A DNA stretch of 64,000 nucleotides from Skermanella sp. TT6 (lineage in GTDB: Bacteria > Pseudomonadota > Alphaproteobacteria > Azospirillales > Azospirillaceae). Where the stretch lies: NCBI RefSeq assembly GCF_016653635.2, contig NZ_CP067420.1:2763501-2827500 (forward strand), read 5' to 3'. Positions 56,833 to 64,000 of the stretch are shown piece after piece. The position numbers and the translations under genes were made by a program. Position 1 is the stretch's first letter; every line of letters begins with the position of its first letter. The notes below the pieces were generated by a model. That model was not told where the DNA came from and did not search any database. It saw only the letters and a program-made list of their open reading frames with translations.

Positions 56833-57789
56833 TCATGACAGCGCCGGCTCCCGCTCGCAAGCATCGATTTCCCCGGCGGCACCGGTCGTTCTGGCCGGCT
56901 GTTCAAGGTCGGCGAGCCGTTCCAGCCAGAAATGCCGATCCATCCGCGACCACGCATGACAGCCCAATGGCAACCGCCCGGCGGTCAGGTCGAAGGCGAT
57001 GCGCGGTCGGTCCTCGAACGCGAAACCAAGCGCCTCGCGCGGGGTCGGCAAGCTATAACCGGCCATGAAGAAAGGCGCGTACTGGCTCCAGAACTCGTCC
57101 TCCGGCCGCTCGAAGCTGGCTGCGAATCGGGACGCAAGGGAGCCGCCGCCGTTGCACCACGCCCGGATCAAGCCGTTCGCCAGGACCTTCAGGTGCTTCC
57201 AGCCGGAGAAGTGACGCCGCTGCTGCGCGAATCGGAATTGCGGAGCGAAGCGGTCGCTTCCGAGCACCGCCAGCATATGGTCGATCCGGCGAAGCGAGAA
57301 GCCGCCATTGCCGACCGACTTGAGATCGTCCGGACCTCTGTTGCCAAACCAGGGCGCTCCGACATAGCTCCAATCGCGCTCGCACCACCGGCCGACCGAA
57401 TTGCCAAGCAGCAGACAGTCCAGTTGATACAACAGGATGTATCGATATCCCGCGAACAGCCGATAGAACCACGGCGTTATCATCATCCGGTTATAGGCGG
57501 CGATGCCCGCCATGGCGATCGCCGGCACCCGGACGACGGAGAAGTCTGCGTGGTCGAACTTCAACTCCAGCCCGTCGGGAACGACAAGATATCTTGGGAT
57601 TCCGGAAGCGTTCCGCCGCAAACGGTCGAGCGACAGGCGCTCGTCCTCGGTGAGCGCGGCGACGGCCAGCGGAACGACGACGGCGAGATCGCCGCTCCCG
57701 GTCGACGGCCACGGATCGGGCGGGTCGACGAAGCCATATGCGACGGAGAGGTCCCGTTTGACGGTTTTGCTCGAAGACCCTTTGCCCAT
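56833..57789 (-). CDS. DUF5672-family protein (glycosyltransferase-like)
   Basis: A 318-residue soluble protein. The DUF5672 landmarks are YILLYQLDCLLLGNSV, DWSYVGAPWFGNRG and VGNGGFSLRRIDHMLAVLGS, a layout like the nucleotide-sugar and acceptor regions of GT-A glycosyltransferases, with DCLLL perhaps replacing a DxD motif. Activity unproven. GGAAG eight bases upstream favours the ATG at 57789 over a GTG at 57798. It lies 102 bases ahead of dnaE on the same strand. Confidence 0.72.
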   Translation of the reverse strand: MGKGSSSKTVKRDLSVAYGFVDPPDPWPSTGSGDLAVVVPLAVAALTEDERLSLDRLRRNASGIPRYLVVPDGLELKFDHADFSVVRVPAIAMAGIAAYNRMMITPWFYRLFAGYRYILLYQLDCLLLGNSVGRWCERDWSYVGAPWFGNRGPDDLKSVGNGGFSLRRIDHMLAVLGSDRFAPQFRFAQQRRHFSGWKHLKVLANGLIRAWCNGGGSLASRFAASFERPEDEFWSQYAPFFMAGYSLPTPREALGFAFEDRPRIAFDLTAGRLPLGCHAWSRMDRHFWLERLADLEQPARTTGAAGEIDACEREPALS

Positions 57790-57881
57790 ATGGTCCACTT
57801 CCGACTCGCTGCGGATCTGTCACCGCGAGCCGGAGAATAGCGTTCAAGAGTTAAGCCTTTCGACCGAGCCGGAAAGGCAGT

Positions 57882-58739
57882 TCAGGCGAGGCTGGATTTC
57901 AGGAACTCGACGGTCCTGGTCCAGGCCAGTCGTGCGGCCGCCGCATCGTAGCGCGCCGGAGCCGTGTCGTTGTTGAAGGCGTGGTTGGCGCCCTCGTACA
58001 TGTGGAGGGTATGGTCGACGCCGGCCTCCTTCAGCGCCGCCTCGAAGGCGGGAACGCTCTCGTTGATGCGGTCGTCCAGTCCGGCATAGTTCAGCAGGAG
58101 CTTCGCCCGGATGTTCGGCACCGCCTCCAGCGGCGGAGTACGGCCGTAATAGACCACCGAAGCGTCGAGATCCGGCGATGCCGTCGCCAGCAGGCCGGCC
58201 ATGCCGCCGCCCCAGCAGAAACCCATGGCCCCCACCTTGCCGGTCGACCCGGGGTGGTTCTGAAGGACTCCGACGGTCCTGACCAGATCGTCCAGGGTCT
58301 GCCTGCCGTCGAGCTGGCCGATCATCGTGCGGGCCCGATCCTCGTCGGCCGGCGTTCCGCCGAGCGGGCTCAGCATGTCCGGGCCCAGTGCCAGGAAACC
58401 TTCCAGCGCGACGCGGCGGACGACGTCCTCGATGTGGGGGTTGAGGCCGCGGTTCTCGTGGATCACGATCACCGCCGGCAGCTTGCCGGCTCCCTGGGGC
58501 TTCGCCAGATAGCCCTTCAGCTCGCCCGACGCGCCCGGCCAGGTGATGCGCGAGGTTTCCAGCCGCGAGTCGGTCGCCGGCACGACCTGCGCCAGGGCAT
58601 AGTCGCTCTCCAACAGGGGGAGCAGGGCCGCCGCCGCTGCGGCGCTGCCCGCCAGGGCGGTCAGGCGGCTGATGAAGACCCGCCGGTCCAGCGGGGCGTG
58701 GGTATACTCGTCGTAGAGCTCGATGATCCTGCGGTCCAT
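57882..58739 (-). CDS. Dienelactone hydrolase-family protein, Tat-type signal
   Basis: A 285-residue alpha/beta hydrolase. The N-terminal part has a twin-Arg stretch LDRRVFISRLTALAGSA and hydrophobic core resembling a Tat signal, so periplasmic location is likely. The nucleophile is Cys in GAMGFCWGGGMAG, Asp in NYAGLDDRINES and His in EGANHAFNND, as in dienelactone hydrolase and YghX-like proteins. Substrate unknown. Confidence 0.87.
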   Translation of the reverse strand: MDRRIIELYDEYTHAPLDRRVFISRLTALAGSAAAAAALLPLLESDYALAQVVPATDSRLETSRITWPGASGELKGYLAKPQGAGKLPAVIVIHENRGLNPHIEDVVRRVALEGFLALGPDMLSPLGGTPADEDRARTMIGQLDGRQTLDDLVRTVGVLQNHPGSTGKVGAMGFCWGGGMAGLLATASPDLDASVVYYGRTPPLEAVPNIRAKLLLNYAGLDDRINESVPAFEAALKEAGVDHTLHMYEGANHAFNNDTAPARYDAAAARLAWTRTVEFLKSSLA

Positions 58740-58804
58740 GGCGCAACCCTGCTGTCGTGGTCCGGGGCATCGCCGTGCGCCCCGGCCAGAGGGTAAGCCA
58801 TAGC

Positions 58805-59518
58805 TCAGTGCTGGACCAGCACGCCGTCCCTCAGCTCGAGCACCCGGTCCATGCGGGCCGCCAGGTCGAGGTTGTGGGTCGCGACCAATGCTCCGAAATC
58901 GCCGCCCCGGACCAGGTTCGCCAGCATCGCGAACACGTCCTCGGCAGTCTTGTGGTCCAGGTTGCCGGTCGGCTCGTCCGCGATCAGCAGTTTCGGGCGG
59001 TTGGCCAGGGCCCGCGCGATCGCGACCCGCTGCTGCTCGCCGCCGGACAGGCGCGCCGGCCGGTGGCCGGCCCGCGCGCCCAGGCCGACCAGGTCCAGCA
59101 GTTCCATGGCGCGCTTCCGCGCCACGGATTTCGAGATGCCGGAGATCATCTGCGGCAGCACGATGTTCTCCAGCGCGCTGAACTCCGGCAGCAGATGGTG
59201 GAACTGGTAGACGAAACCGATGGACTGGCGGCGCAGGGAGGTCCGGTCTGCGTCGGACAAGGTGTTGGCCAGCTTTCCCGCGATGCGGATCTCGCCGCCG
59301 TCGGCCTGCTCCAGCAGGCCGGCGATGTGCAGGAGCGTCGACTTGCCCGCGCCCGACGGCCCGACCAGGGCCACCAGCTCGCCGCCGGCGACCTGGAGGG
59401 ACGCGCCGCGCAGCACCTCTAGCGGCTGGCCCGCCTGCCTGAAGGTCCGGACGACCCCGTCGATCTGGATCATGGGCCGGATCATGGGCTCGGCCCGCCC
59501 GTTCGTCGTCTCATTCAT
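58805..59518 (-). CDS. lolD: Lipoprotein-releasing ABC ATPase LolD
   Basis: A 237-residue ATPase with Walker A VGPSGAGKSTLLHIAG, signature LSGGEQQRVAIARAL, Walker B LLIADEPTGNLDHKT and His in VATHNLDLA. It drives release of outer-membrane lipoproteins to LolA. It overlaps the upstream permease stop by eight bases; a later ATG at 59485 is an alternative start. Confidence 0.94.
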   Translation of the reverse strand: MNETTNGRAEPMIRPMIQIDGVVRTFRQAGQPLEVLRGASLQVAGGELVALVGPSGAGKSTLLHIAGLLEQADGGEIRIAGKLANTLSDADRTSLRRQSIGFVYQFHHLLPEFSALENIVLPQMISGISKSVARKRAMELLDLVGLGARAGHRPARLSGGEQQRVAIARALANRPKLLIADEPTGNLDHKTAEDVFAMLANLVRGGDFGALVATHNLDLAARMDRVLELRDGVLVQH

Positions 59519-60755
59519 AGCGGAGCGCCTCGACCGGATCGAGCTTGGCCGCCCGCCACGCCGGATAGATGGTGGCGCCGAAGGACAGCCCGAGCGCCAT
59601 CAGGACCACCCGGGCCACCTCGGACCAGTCGATCTCCGCCGGGAGCTGCGTCAGGAAATAGATCTCGGCCGAGAACAGCTCGGTGCCCAGCAGGTTCTGC
59701 AGCACCTGCCGGATCGACTCGATGTTGTCGGCGAAGGCGACGCCCAGGACGAGGCCGAAGACCGTGCCGATCACCCCGATGCTGGCGCCGGCCAGGAAGA
59801 AGATGCGCAGGATCATGCCCCGGGTCGCCCCCATGGTGCGGAGGATCGCGATGTCCCTGCCCTTGTCCTTCACCAGCATGATCATGCTGGAGATGATGTT
59901 GAACGCGGCGACCAGGATGATCAGCGTCAGGATCAGGAACATGACGTTCCGCTCGACCTGAAGGGCGTTGAAGAAGCTGGCGTTGGACTGCTGCCAGTCC
60001 ACCAGGCGCGCCCGACCGCCCAGCACCTCCTGCACCGGCCCGCGGTACTGCCAGATCAGCCGGGGCTGCTCGACCATCAGCTCCAGCGTCGTCACCGCGT
60101 CGGGCACCCGGAAGAAGACCTGCGCGGCCGGCAGCGGCATGAAGATGAAGTTGTTGTCGTACTCGAACATGCCGACGTCGAAGATCGCGCCGATCGTGTA
60201 GGCCCGCATGCGCGGCACCGTCCCGAAGGCGCTGGTGTTCCCCTGCGGGCTGATCAGCGTGAGCTGGTCGCCGACGGCGAGCCCCAGCCGCTGCGCCATC
60301 CGGATGCCGATCGCCACGTTCTCGTCCTCGAATCGGTCGAGCGACCCCCGCACGATATGGTTGGAGACGGTCGGCCGGACCCGGAAATCCTCCGGCGCGA
60401 TCCCTCGGACGATGGCGCCGGACGACACGCCCCTGACGGTGACCAGGGCCTGCGCCTCGACGGTCGGCGTCACCGAGGTGACGCCGGGCACCTGCCGCAG
60501 CCGGTCGGCGAGCGGCTGGTAGTCGGGCAGCGGGCCCTGGATCGCGTAGACGTTCATGTGGCCGTTCAGGCCGAGCACCCGGCCCAGCAGTTCCGACCGG
60601 AAGCCGTTCATGACGGCCATCACGATGATCAGCGTCGCGACGCCGAGCCCGATGCCCAGCAGCGAGAACGCCGCGATCACCGAGATGAAGCCTTCCTGCC
60701 GCCGCGCGCGGAGGTACCGCATCGCGACCATGCGTTCGAAAGCGCCGAAGATCAT
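59511..60755 (-). CDS. Lipoprotein-releasing ABC permease LolC/E
   Basis: A 414-residue MacB/FtsX-type permease with four helices: one after FISVIAAFSLLGIGLGVATL, a large periplasmic domain, then three C-terminal helices (LILVAAFNIISSMIMLVKDK; ASIGVIGTVFGLVLGVAFAD). The opening ERMVAMRYLRARRQEGF is typical of LolC/LolE. Only one permease gene is present next to lolD, so a homodimer (LolF-type use) is likely. Confidence 0.93.
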   Translation of the reverse strand: MIFGAFERMVAMRYLRARRQEGFISVIAAFSLLGIGLGVATLIIVMAVMNGFRSELLGRVLGLNGHMNVYAIQGPLPDYQPLADRLRQVPGVTSVTPTVEAQALVTVRGVSSGAIVRGIAPEDFRVRPTVSNHIVRGSLDRFEDENVAIGIRMAQRLGLAVGDQLTLISPQGNTSAFGTVPRMRAYTIGAIFDVGMFEYDNNFIFMPLPAAQVFFRVPDAVTTLELMVEQPRLIWQYRGPVQEVLGGRARLVDWQQSNASFFNALQVERNVMFLILTLIILVAAFNIISSMIMLVKDKGRDIAILRTMGATRGMILRIFFLAGASIGVIGTVFGLVLGVAFADNIESIRQVLQNLLGTELFSAEIYFLTQLPAEIDWSEVARVVLMALGLSFGATIYPAWRAAKLDPVEALRYE

Positions 60756-60798
60756 GCCTGCAAGGCCTTCTTGGACTGATGGGCGGTGCGTGCCGGTC

Positions 60799-62112
60799 TC
60801 AAGCGGTCAGCTTGGCCAGGGCGGCGTCGCGCGACAGTTCCTCGCGCTCGCCGGTGGCCCGGCGCTTCAGCTCGACGACGCCGCTCTTCAGCCCCCGCGG
60901 ACCGACGGTCAGCTGCCACGGGATGCCGATCAGGTCCATGTCGGCGAACTTGCCGCCGGCCCGCTCGTTGCGGTCGTCGTAGATCACCTCGACGCCTGCG
61001 GCGTTGAGGTCGCGGTACAGCTCGTCGCAGACGCGGTCGCACTCGGCGTCGCCGGTCTTCAGGTTGATCAGGCCGACCTTGAAGGGCGCCACGCTGTCCG
61101 GCCAGATGATGCCGGCCTCGTCATGGCTCGCCTCGATGATCGCGCCGACCAGCCGCGACACGCCGATGCCGTACGACCCCATCTCCAGGGTGACCTGCTC
61201 GCCGTTCGGCCCGGCGACCACGGCGCCCAGCGGGGCCGAGTACTTGGTGCCGAAATAGAAGATGTGGCCGACCTCGATCCCGCGGGCGTTCACCAGCTCC
61301 TCCGGCGGAAGGGGCGAGGTGGCGGGATCGTGCTTCTCGTCGGTGGCGGCGTAGATGCTGGTGTATTTCTCGAAGAACGGCGCGAGGTCGTCGTCGAATC
61401 CGGGTGCTCTGGACAGGACATTCAGGTCCAGCCACTCCTTGTCGCAGAAGACACCGCTCTCGCCGGTTTCCGCCAGGATGATGAACTCGTGGCTGAGATC
61501 GCCGCCGATCGGGCCGGTGTCCGCCTGCATCGGGATCGCCTTCATGCCGAGCCGAGCGAAGGTCCGCAGATAGGCCAGGAACATCTTCTGGTAAGAACGG
61601 CGGGCGCCGGCCTGATCCAGGTCGAAGGAGTAGGCGTCCTTCATCAGGAACTCGCGCCCCCGCATCACGCCGAATCGGGGGCGGATCTCGTCCCGGAACT
61701 TCCACTGGATATGATAGAGGTTCCGCGGCAGGTCGCGGTAGCTCTTGACCGCCGACCGGAAGATGTCGGTGATCATCTCCTCGTTGGTCGGGCCGAACAG
61801 CATCTCGCGCTCGTGCCGGTCACGGATGCGCAGCATCTCCTTGCCGTAATCGTCGTACCGGCCGCTTTCCTTCCACAGCTCCGCCGGCTGGATCGTCGGC
61901 ATCAGCAATTCCTGCGCGCCCGCGGCGTCCTGCTCCTCGCGCACGATCTGCTCGATCTTCTTCAGCACGCGGAACCCCAGCGGCAGCCAGGCATAGATGC
62001 CGGCGCTGGTCTGCCGGATCATGCCGGCGCGCAGCATGAGCCGGTGCGAGACGATCTGCGCCTCGTTGGGGTTTTCCTTCAGGGTGGGCAGGAAATAGGC
62101 GGACAACCGCAT
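60799..62112 (-). CDS. proS: Prolyl-tRNA synthetase (short alphaproteobacterial type)
   Basis: A 437-residue class II synthetase. Motif 2 and 3 regions are visible in [34 protein letters not shown] and [20 protein letters not shown]. The editing insertion of the ~570-residue bacterial form is absent, which is the alphaproteobacterial type. The ATG at 62112 precedes [15 protein letters not shown]. Confidence 0.96.
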   Translation of the reverse strand: MRLSAYFLPTLKENPNEAQIVSHRLMLRAGMIRQTSAGIYAWLPLGFRVLKKIEQIVREEQDAAGAQELLMPTIQPAELWKESGRYDDYGKEMLRIRDRHEREMLFGPTNEEMITDIFRSAVKSYRDLPRNLYHIQWKFRDEIRPRFGVMRGREFLMKDAYSFDLDQAGARRSYQKMFLAYLRTFARLGMKAIPMQADTGPIGGDLSHEFIILAETGESGVFCDKEWLDLNVLSRAPGFDDDLAPFFEKYTSIYAATDEKHDPATSPLPPEELVNARGIEVGHIFYFGTKYSAPLGAVVAGPNGEQVTLEMGSYGIGVSRLVGAIIEASHDEAGIIWPDSVAPFKVGLINLKTGDAECDRVCDELYRDLNAAGVEVIYDDRNERAGGKFADMDLIGIPWQLTVGPRGLKSGVVELKRRATGEREELSRDAALAKLTA

Positions 62113-62212
62113 TCGACTTCTCACGGGGCTCGGGGACGACCGGCCCATGGCCAGTCCGATCGGAGCGGACTGTAGGGAATAGCGCCGGACAAGTCCATGG
62201 CGGCAAGTCCAT

Positions 62213-62239
62213 GCCGGGGGCGCGTCGCACGCCCCCGGC
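62213..62239 (-). terminator. G+C hairpin after the BMP-family gene
   Basis: Arms GCCGGGGGCG (62213-62222) and CGCCCCCGGC (62230-62239), loop of seven. No T-run follows on the minus strand, so it may only pause or protect the transcript end. A 13-base near-duplicate of the gene end (62249-62261 versus 62262-62274) lies beside it. Confidence 0.45.
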
Positions 62240-62261
62240 AGGCAGCGCTTACCTGGGCAGG

Positions 62262-63353
62262 TTACTTGGGCAGGGTGCCCTGGACGCCTTCCACGTAGTA
62301 GGCCATCGACAGGATCTCCTGGTCGGTGGCGGTCTTGCCCTCGGCGATCACGACCTTGCCGGACTGGTCCTTGATCGGGCCGGTGAACGGATGCAGGGCA
62401 CCCGACTTGATGTCCTCGATCGCCTTGTTCCCCAGCGCCTTCACGTCGTCCGGGACCGCGTCGTTGAACGGCGGCAGGAAGACCGTCCCGGTGGCGAGGC
62501 CGCCCCAGTAGTCTTCCGACTTCCAGGTGCCGTCCAGGACGGCCTGGACCCGCTGCTGGTAGTAGGGATTCCAGTCGTCCACGATGGAGGTCAGGTGGGC
62601 CTTCGGGCCGAACCGGCTCATGTCCGACGACTGGCCGAAGGCGTGGATGCCGCGGGCCTCGGCTTCCTGGATCGGGGCCGGGCTGTCGGTGTGCTGGGCC
62701 AGGATATCGGCGCCCTGGTCGATCAGCGCCTTGGCGGCGGCCGCCTCCTTGCCCGGGTCGTACCAGCTGTTCACCCAGACCACCCGCACCTGCGCCTGGG
62801 GATTGACGCTGCGCAGCGCCAGGGTGAAGGCGTTGATGCCGCTGACCACCTCGGGGATGGGGAAGGACCCGATATAGCCGATGATGTTGGACTTGGTCAT
62901 CTTGCCGGCGAGCAGCCCGCAGACGGTACGGCCCTCGTAGAAACGGCCGGAGTAAGTGGCCACGTTGGCGGCGCGCTTGTACCCGGTCGCGTGCTCGAAC
63001 TTCACCTTGGGGAAACGCTGCGCGACCTTCAGCGTCGGGTTCATGAACCCGAACGACGTCGTGAAGATCAGGCCGGCGCCGCCGGCGGCCAGCTGGTTGA
63101 TCACCCGCTCGGTGTCGGGCCCCTCGGCCACGTTCTCCACATAGGTGGTCTCGATCCGGTCGCCGAAATGCTCGGCGATGTGCCGGCGGCCCACGTCGTG
63201 CTGATAGCTGTAGCCGTGGTCCGAAACCGGGCCGACATAGACGAAGCCGACCTTCAGCTTGTCGGCGGCAAGCGCGCGACCGACCGTCGGACCGACACTG
63301 AGGGCTGCGGCGGTCCCGGCCACCGAAAGACCGAACTGGCGTCTGTTGAGCAT
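62262..63353 (-). CDS. BMP-family ABC transporter substrate-binding protein
   Basis: A 363-residue periplasmic binding protein of the Med/PnrA (BMP) family, which binds purine nucleosides or related ligands. A Tat-like signal starts [20 protein letters not shown]. The mature part has [38 protein letters not shown] and a ligand-side [29 protein letters not shown] upstream of the ATG at 63353 fixes the start. No permease or ATPase gene is adjacent in the window. Confidence 0.9.
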   Translation of the reverse strand: MLNRRQFGLSVAGTAAALSVGPTVGRALAADKLKVGFVYVGPVSDHGYSYQHDVGRRHIAEHFGDRIETTYVENVAEGPDTERVINQLAAGGAGLIFTTSFGFMNPTLKVAQRFPKVKFEHATGYKRAANVATYSGRFYEGRTVCGLLAGKMTKSNIIGYIGSFPIPEVVSGINAFTLALRSVNPQAQVRVVWVNSWYDPGKEAAAAKALIDQGADILAQHTDSPAPIQEAEARGIHAFGQSSDMSRFGPKAHLTSIVDDWNPYYQQRVQAVLDGTWKSEDYWGGLATGTVFLPPFNDAVPDDVKALGNKAIEDIKSGALHPFTGPIKDQSGKVVIAEGKTATDQEILSMAYYVEGVQGTLPK

Positions 63354-63712
63354 GTTTCTTGTTCCCTCCGAGAGAGTTGGTTCAAGTGACGGGACAGGCG
63401 GCAAGCCGCCCACGGGCAGCCCCATGCAGGATGAAGGCCCGCGGGGATGGCTTGGAACCCTGGATTATTCTGAAAGACCTTGCGCATTTCGAGGCAGGTA
63501 TGCCGTTGCCCATGACGCGAGACGCCCTGCCCTGAAAGCCGCGTGTGACCGGATGCCTTTGTACCAATTCGACGGTATCGGCCACAACCGTTTTGCCCGT
63601 TCCGCACCGCATGCCCGGCCGAACCGCGACATGATCAGTACCGCGGCAAAGAGCCATGGATTGGGCAGAAAACAGGTGACGATGGCGCAAGCATGGCGTA
63701 AGGTTTCGCCCA
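63354..63712. other. Intergenic region upstream of the BMP-family gene
   Basis: Open frames exist on both strands here, but none has a protein-like composition, a ribosome site or a recognisable family. A loose promoter pair for the BMP gene on the minus strand is TTGTGG with TACAAA (18-base spacer) near 63560-63590. Confidence 0.35.
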
Positions 63713-63807
63713 CAATAAGAAAAGGGCCGCGCTGTCACCGCAGCGCGGCCTGAAGTTAGGGAGGAATCGCCACCAGGCGTCGGTAAGAGGGATAAACCCT
63801 CTCAGCG
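63713..63807 (-). ncRNA. Candidate small RNA with anti-Shine-Dalgarno loop
   Basis: On the minus strand, TTGCCT (63842-63837), 17 bases and AATAAT (63819-63814) could start a transcript near 63807. It would fold a hairpin AGAGGG-N5-CCCTCT (63802-63786), a small one CGCC-N4-GGCG (63779-63768), expose CCTCCC (63764-63759), and end with a perfect 10-bp stem (63750-63725) followed by CTTTTCTTATT. About 95 nt long with no open frame. The layout, two hairpins, an exposed anti-Shine-Dalgarno and an intrinsic terminator, is that of alphaproteobacterial trans-acting sRNAs. Family not identified. Confidence 0.6.
63725..63750 (-). terminator. Intrinsic terminator of the candidate sRNA
   Basis: Perfect arms GGCCGCGCTG and CAGCGCGGCC with loop of six; the minus strand continues CTTTTCTTATT. 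Confidence 0.85.
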
Positions 63808-64000
63808 ATAAAAATTATTGTCCGAGGCACTGAGCAAGGCAAGCCACAAAATGGAGCTTGCCTTTTCTTTTGCTCATTTTCTTGCTCTTTTGCTTATCCA
63901 CTAAGCAACTGAGCGTGTTTCGCCCAACGGTTTGCCCAAATTTTAAGCTCGATAGCCGGTAAACCCGCTCCGCTCCGCCCGAATCCAGGGGGGATCGAGC
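63808..64000. other. A+T-rich intergenic end with hairpin
   Basis: This stretch is clearly more A+T-rich than the rest. GGCAAGC (63838-63844) and GCTTGCC (63856-63862) form a stem followed on the plus strand by TTTTCTTTT, a possible plus-strand terminator that also overlaps the predicted sRNA promoter. TTGCTC is repeated several times around it. No gene was seen. Confidence 0.45.

Noticed and set aside
53203-56838. A very long open frame antisense to dnaE
   Set aside because: It is a codon-bias shadow: rich in Arg, Gly, Asp, Gln and His, without any family motif, and dnaE motifs on the other strand are perfect.
58758-58786. CCGGGGC/GCCCCGG hairpin as lolD terminator
   Set aside because: Short stem, long loop and no T-rich tract on the minus strand; left unannotated.
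63840-64000. A+T-rich right end as an insertion sequence end or tRNA
   Set aside because: No transposase frame, no target duplication, and no cloverleaf or CCA end could be drawn within the window.

Overview
The window looks like the chromosome of a high-G+C alphaproteobacterium of the Rhodospirillales, most likely an Azospirillum- or Skermanella-type organism. This rests on uniformly G+C-rich coding sequence, the short alphaproteobacterial type of prolyl-tRNA synthetase, the LpxI (not LpxH) lipid A route, a chemoreceptor ending in a PilZ domain as in Azospirillum, and EcfG-type promoter sequences. The species is an inference. No prophage, complete IS element, CRISPR array, tRNA or rRNA gene was seen.

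Left part (1-9.9 kb): the end of a GNAT acetyltransferase gene, an orphan phage-terminase-small-subunit-like gene, an aldo/keto reductase, a chemoreceptor-PilZ fusion, a glutathione S-transferase with a striking operator palindrome, a GerW/YtfJ-family protein, a twin-CBS protein, an exopolyphosphatase, a PfkB-type sugar kinase and an unknown protein. Two copies of a 69-bp degenerate repeat both start on a TAG stop codon (236 and 9891).

Catabolic and transport part (10-23.3 kb, minus strand): a sorbosone-dehydrogenase-like protein, a nitrilase-fold amidase, a complete polyamine-type ABC importer (two permeases, ATPase, Tat-exported binding protein), an agmatinase/guanidinobutyrase-type ureohydrolase and a class I/II aminotransferase form one close-packed set that suggests uptake and breakdown of a guanidino or amino compound. 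Upstream lies a second importer operon of the nitrate/sulfonate/taurine (NMT1) type ending in a fumarylacetoacetase-family gene. It is divergent from a FadR-type GntR regulator, with operator-like inverted repeats between them.

Stress and acetate part (23.4-31.6 kb): a decayed Rpn nuclease, two convergent genes (DUF4383, DUF2934) that each have an EcfG-like promoter, then DUF485-ActP acetate permease next to a transporter-fused hybrid histidine kinase and a LuxR-type response regulator, i.e. a CrbS/CrbR-like acetate switch.

Envelope and housekeeping part (31.7-62.1 kb): two tandem glycine-zipper lipoproteins, comEC with an apparent frameshift near its end, gltX, gltA, gloA, and the classic minus-strand run rpsB-tsf-pyrH-frr-uppS-cdsA-dxr-rseP-bamA-skp-lpxD-fabZ-lpxA-lpxI-lpxB. 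This run joins translation, isoprenoid/phospholipid synthesis, lipid A synthesis and outer-membrane assembly. Then come dnaE, a DUF5672 protein, a dienelactone hydrolase, lolD and lolC/E, and proS.

Right end (62.2-64 kb): a BMP-family binding protein and a non-coding stretch holding a candidate ~95-nt small RNA on the minus strand, with its own promoter-like hexamers, an exposed anti-Shine-Dalgarno CCTCCC and a strong terminator.
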